From Paenarthrobacter sp. JL.01a (GTDB lineage Bacteria; Actinomycetota; Actinomycetes; Actinomycetales; Micrococcaceae), in assembly GCF_025452095.1 (NCBI RefSeq), contig NZ_CP104877.1, positions 2,046,001-2,110,000 on the forward strand: a DNA stretch of 64,000 nucleotides, read 5' to 3'. Under the pieces are notes generated by a model that saw nothing but the letters and a program-made list of their open reading frames with translations, was not told the DNA's origin and ran no database searches. Within the stretch, counting starts at the first letter, position 1. Every line of letters starts with the position of its first letter. Made by a program: the position numbers and the translations under genes. Below are positions 61,608 through 64,000 of the stretch, piece by piece.

Positions 61608-61871
61608 TTAGACGAACGTCTCATGGGGATAGCACCAGCGCCAGTTTTCGCCGGGCTCGAAGGAACGGACAATGGGATGCAGTTCGGTGGCGTGGGCCCG
61701 GGCGTGCCTCATGGGTGAGGCATCGCAGCAACCCACATGGCCACAGGTGAGGCACAAGCGCAAATGGACCCAGGCTGTGCCCAAGTACAGGCATTCCTCA
61801 CAGCCCTGGGGTGTGCGCACGCGCACCGGACGTATCAGTGAGAGATGCGGATCATGACTTTCGGAAATCAT
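61608..61871 (-). CDS. UBP-type zinc finger protein
   Basis: 87 aa with ribosome site AAGGAGG. Zinc ligands are arranged as in the ubiquitin-hydrolase ZnF-UBP: GCEECLYLGTAWVHLRLCLTCGHVGCCDASPMRHARAHATELHPIVRSFEPGENWRWCY. Cys/His pairs C-x2-C, C-x2-C, C-C and H-x-H type bind Zn. In eukaryotes this domain binds free ubiquitin C-termini; bacteria lack ubiquitin, although actinobacteria have Pup. It lies 23 bases upstream of the cNMP/TrxR-like flavoprotein gene. Role unknown; a protein-protein or redox-partner module is likely. Confidence 0.85.
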   Translation of the reverse strand: MISESHDPHLSLIRPVRVRTPQGCEECLYLGTAWVHLRLCLTCGHVGCCDASPMRHARAHATELHPIVRSFEPGENWRWCYPHETFV

Positions 61872-61888
61872 TGTGCCTCCTTGGCTGG

Positions 61889-62373
61889 CTATCGTTGCGC
61901 CGTGCTTCCCAGAGTGGCTGTCGTTGACTTCGTCTCCTTCCCGCGCTGAAACCCTATGACGGACTGCTTGCCGGGTTCCTTCTTGCGGATGGCGGCAAGG
62001 AGGTCGGTCGCGTTGGCGATGTTCTGCCCGTCGAACCGGGTAATGATGTCTCCTGGCTGAATCGCCGCCGAGGCCCTACGGCAAGCTGCCCAACCTGGGG
62101 GAGGGTCGCCGGGAACTTGGCGGACGGAAGGTCGCCCCGATCAGCCTTGACCACTGCCACATCGGTGGCGTCGTCTACTCCGACTACCGTGGCCGACGCT
62201 GCAGACCCGTCCGCGAAGCGGATCTGGACGGACTTCAATGGCTTCTTTTCCTGGTCCTCCACCTCGTGGGCGTCCGTGACTATGACGAGGATGAGCAACA
62301 CGGCGCCGAAAATGGCGGTCCACGTCCTCCCTGACGCCGTACCCGTGGCGGCCACTGGCTGGCTCGTACTCAT
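61889..62373 (-). pseudogene. HtrA/DegP-type protease remnant with internal deletions
   Basis: From ATG 62373 the frame gives a membrane helix (TWTAIFGAVLLILVIV) that jumps directly into the catalytic-His region TDAHEVEDQ and the Asp region TDVAVVKADRGDLPSAKFPATLPQVGQLAVG. The chain then changes frame; further on a PDZ tail (IQPGDIITRFDGQNIANATDLLAAIRKKEPG... ATLGSTAQR) reads to the stop at 61889. The stretch with the catalytic Ser (GNSGGPL-type), much of the protease core and the first part of the PDZ are missing, as is ~100 aa between helix and His. Two deletions explain it. Not a functional protease. Confidence 0.8.
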
Positions 62374-62544
62374 TGGACTCCCGCTGCCTGTTCTGGCTGA
62401 GTGGATGAGAGATGTACCTTTTTGAGTTTCCTCCAACTCCGACGTGCCCGCATGGTCCCCGGGCGTCCAAAAACCGCCTGGAATTGAACCCCCCAGGTCA
62501 GCCACGGACCGGCCGGCGCAGGCTGCACAGTCTGCCGGCGCCCC

Positions 62545-64000
62545 CTAGTGTCCCGGCCGCGACCGGGCGGACCGCAGGCGCCAGGCACGCGTGGCGACGT
62601 GCAAATTGAGGCGTGTCTCAGGGTCGCCCAGTTCAAAACCCGTGATCTGGCTGATGGACCTCAGCCGGTAACGCAGTGTGCTCCGGTGAATGGCCAGGCT
62701 GTCCGCCGTGTCGTCATAGTTGCCGCCATGATCCAGATATTGCGCAAGGGTGTGCACCAGGTCAGATCCACGGCGGTCATCGTTGCTCAGCAGTGCGCCC
62801 AGCCACTCCTCAACGTAACCTGCAAGGTCGGTTTCGCTGCCGGGCATGTCCAGGATGCGGTAGATCCCCAGTTGGTCATACCGGGTGAGCCCGTACGGCT
62901 CGGTGGAATGTACACGGACGTGAAGGGCCCGCAGAGCTTCTCCATACGAGCGGGGTAGCTCCGTGAGATCGCGGCTCGGGCCCCCGATGCCCACAGCTCC
63001 GGTGGCGCTGCGCAGCGTCCTTGCCGCAACAACGAAGAGTTCTGTATCAAGCGGTTCGCCTGTCACCACGGCAACGGTAATATCCGCATGAACTGAAACG
63101 AGTGCGGGTATTTGCAGTTCGCGCAGCGTCCTCCGCAGGGCGATCGTCACAGTATCGTCCGTCCTGGGCGGTTGCCACTGAGCGACGAACACGTGCTGCG
63201 GACCCCGGATGTCGTATCCCAAGGCCTCTGCACGCACCATGGCCGTTTCTTGATCCATTCCAGAGACCAGTTCATGCACCAGGTCGCGGCCCAGCTTCAG
63301 TTCCAGTTGCGCCATGCTGCGGCGGTGGGACATCTCCACCTGCAAGAGCCGTGTTGCATACTGCAGGGCAAAGACGTCATCCGCAGTGTAGGGCAGGCCG
63401 TTTTCCAAGAGGCACATTGCCCCGAGCAGGTCCCTGTCCGGCAGGACCAGGGACACGAGCCTTTGTGGTTCCCGCACTGGCAAACCGGACGCGCGCCATA
63501 GTTGCTCTGTCCGGGACCTGTCCGCCGCGCTGGACCGGGGGTATGGGCGCACGGATTTGGTCCCGGCCACAGCGTGGATATTTCCGAACGCGTCCTCGAC
63601 GGTGACAGGGCGCCCCGTCACCACGGACAGCACTTCCGCCAACAGCGAGTTCCGCGACGTCATCCTTCCCAAGGGAGCGGTGAGGGCGCCATCCAACGCG
63701 TTTTGTATCGACGTCCGGGCTTCGAGGTGCATCACCGTCGCCGAGAGGGCACGCAATCTCTCGGCAAGCGCAGTTGCAGCGGGCTGCAGTGTGGCGTCCC
63801 GCTGCAGGTAGGTTCCCGGCTCCTCCTCGGCTGGCCGTCGTACCGTTGCACGGAGCGCGGTCATCTGGGACGGAGTTGGAACACGGCCGGCATGCAGGAC
63901 GAGGCATCCGTTCAGTTCTCCGCTGTCACCAAGCACACAGAGCGCGTATCGCCAGGCAGGTCCTGTTGCCGACGGCGCAGCATCCGTCCCTTCGGGTTGG
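62545..64000 (-). CDS. PucR/CdaR-family regulator, 5' end beyond the window
   Basis: At least 485 residues; the frame from the GTG at 63936 stays open through the right edge (reading ...GPAWRYALCVLGDSGELNG), so the start is outside. The C-terminus is a PucR HTH_30 (LAIHRSTLRYRLRSISQITGFELGDPETRLNLHVATRAWRL), and the middle resembles a PucR-like sensor (DAFGNIHAVAGTKSV). It is transcribed toward the HtrA pseudogene but there is no gene nearby whose control is obvious. Distinct from the GAF-PucR protein at 57 kb. Confidence 0.85.
   Translation of the reverse strand, partial: QPEGTDAAPSATGPAWRYALCVLGDSGELNGCLVLHAGRVPTPSQMTALRATVRRPAEEEPGTYLQRDATLQPAATALAERLRALSATVMHLEARTSIQNALDGALTAPLGRMTSRNSLLAEVLSVVTGRPVTVEDAFGNIHAVAGTKSVRPYPRSSAADRSRTEQLWRASGLPVREPQRLVSLVLPDRDLLGAMCLLENGLPYTADDVFALQYATRLLQVEMSHRRSMAQLELKLGRDLVHELVSGMDQETAMVRAEALGYDIRGPQHVFVAQWQPPRTDDTVTIALRRTLRELQIPALVSVHADITVAVVTGEPLDTELFVVAARTLRSATGAVGIGGPSRDLTELPRSYGEALRALHVRVHSTEPYGLTRYDQLGIYRILDMPGSETDLAGYVEEWLGALLSNDDRRGSDLVHTLAQYLDHGGNYDDTADSLAIHRSTLRYRLRSISQITGFELGDPETRLNLHVATRAWRLRSARSRPGH

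Overview
The window is GC-rich, densely coded DNA with GTG/TTG starts, many 4-base ATGA/GTGA gene overlaps and actinobacterial gene families (CsbD-like, PucR/CdaR, UBP-type zinc finger, MprF-like DUF2156). It looks like a chromosomal segment of a soil Micrococcaceae member (Arthrobacter, Paenarthrobacter or Pseudarthrobacter type). That placement is inference from gene content and style; no rRNA is present. No insertion sequence, phage gene or CRISPR array was seen.

Layout. 1-8.1 kb: an aldehyde dehydrogenase tail, aspartase, an Lrp regulator, a HAD phosphatase, a large secreted copper-radical oxidase, and a LysE exporter divergent from its AsnC regulator. 8.1-18.5 kb: cell-surface functions, namely a beta-lactamase-like serine hydrolase, an APH-type kinase, a small anchored surface protein, an MprF-like fusion with a FetB-like permease whose C-terminus is frameshifted, a SPOR/phosphodiester glycosidase, CsbD and a secreted glycerophosphodiesterase. 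18.5-28.9 kb: a complete selenocysteine island: rhodanese, formate dehydrogenase fdhA (in-frame UGA)-fdhB-fdhC, selD, tRNA-Sec, selA and selB. 29-40.7 kb: an aldo/keto reductase, then a nine-gene minus-strand cluster (flavin monooxygenase, rhodanese, dipeptide-type ABC transporter, second flavin monooxygenase, CMD protein, AhpD-like protein). It is led by a 10-bp-phased TCAC repeat promoter, with a MerR gene upstream. 40.7-46.2 kb: a frameshifted metallo-beta-lactamase gene, a small protein with four G-S/R-Y-V-T repeats, a flavin reductase, and a maleate isomerase/MatC transporter pair divergent from an IclR regulator with two operator-like palindromes. 46.2-52.3 kb: LtrA, a second aldo/keto reductase, two unknown proteins and a two-component system. 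52.3-58.6 kb: an MHS-family transporter, a succinate-semialdehyde-type dehydrogenase, an iron alcohol dehydrogenase and a GAF-PucR regulator. 58.7-64 kb: a membrane protein, a cNMP-binding/thioredoxin-reductase-like flavoprotein lacking the CxxC, a UBP zinc finger, a deletion-scarred HtrA pseudogene and a PucR regulator that runs off the right edge.

How parts work together. The sel genes supply everything needed to read UGA as selenocysteine in FdhA, whose own SECIS-like hairpin lies just downstream of the UGA. The 30-40 kb cluster looks like an import-and-cleave pathway for a small, probably organosulfur or amide-like, compound; its substrate is not known. The maleate and 4-hydroxybutyrate-like modules each pair a transporter with catabolic enzymes that feed the TCA cycle, and each lies beside a candidate regulator.
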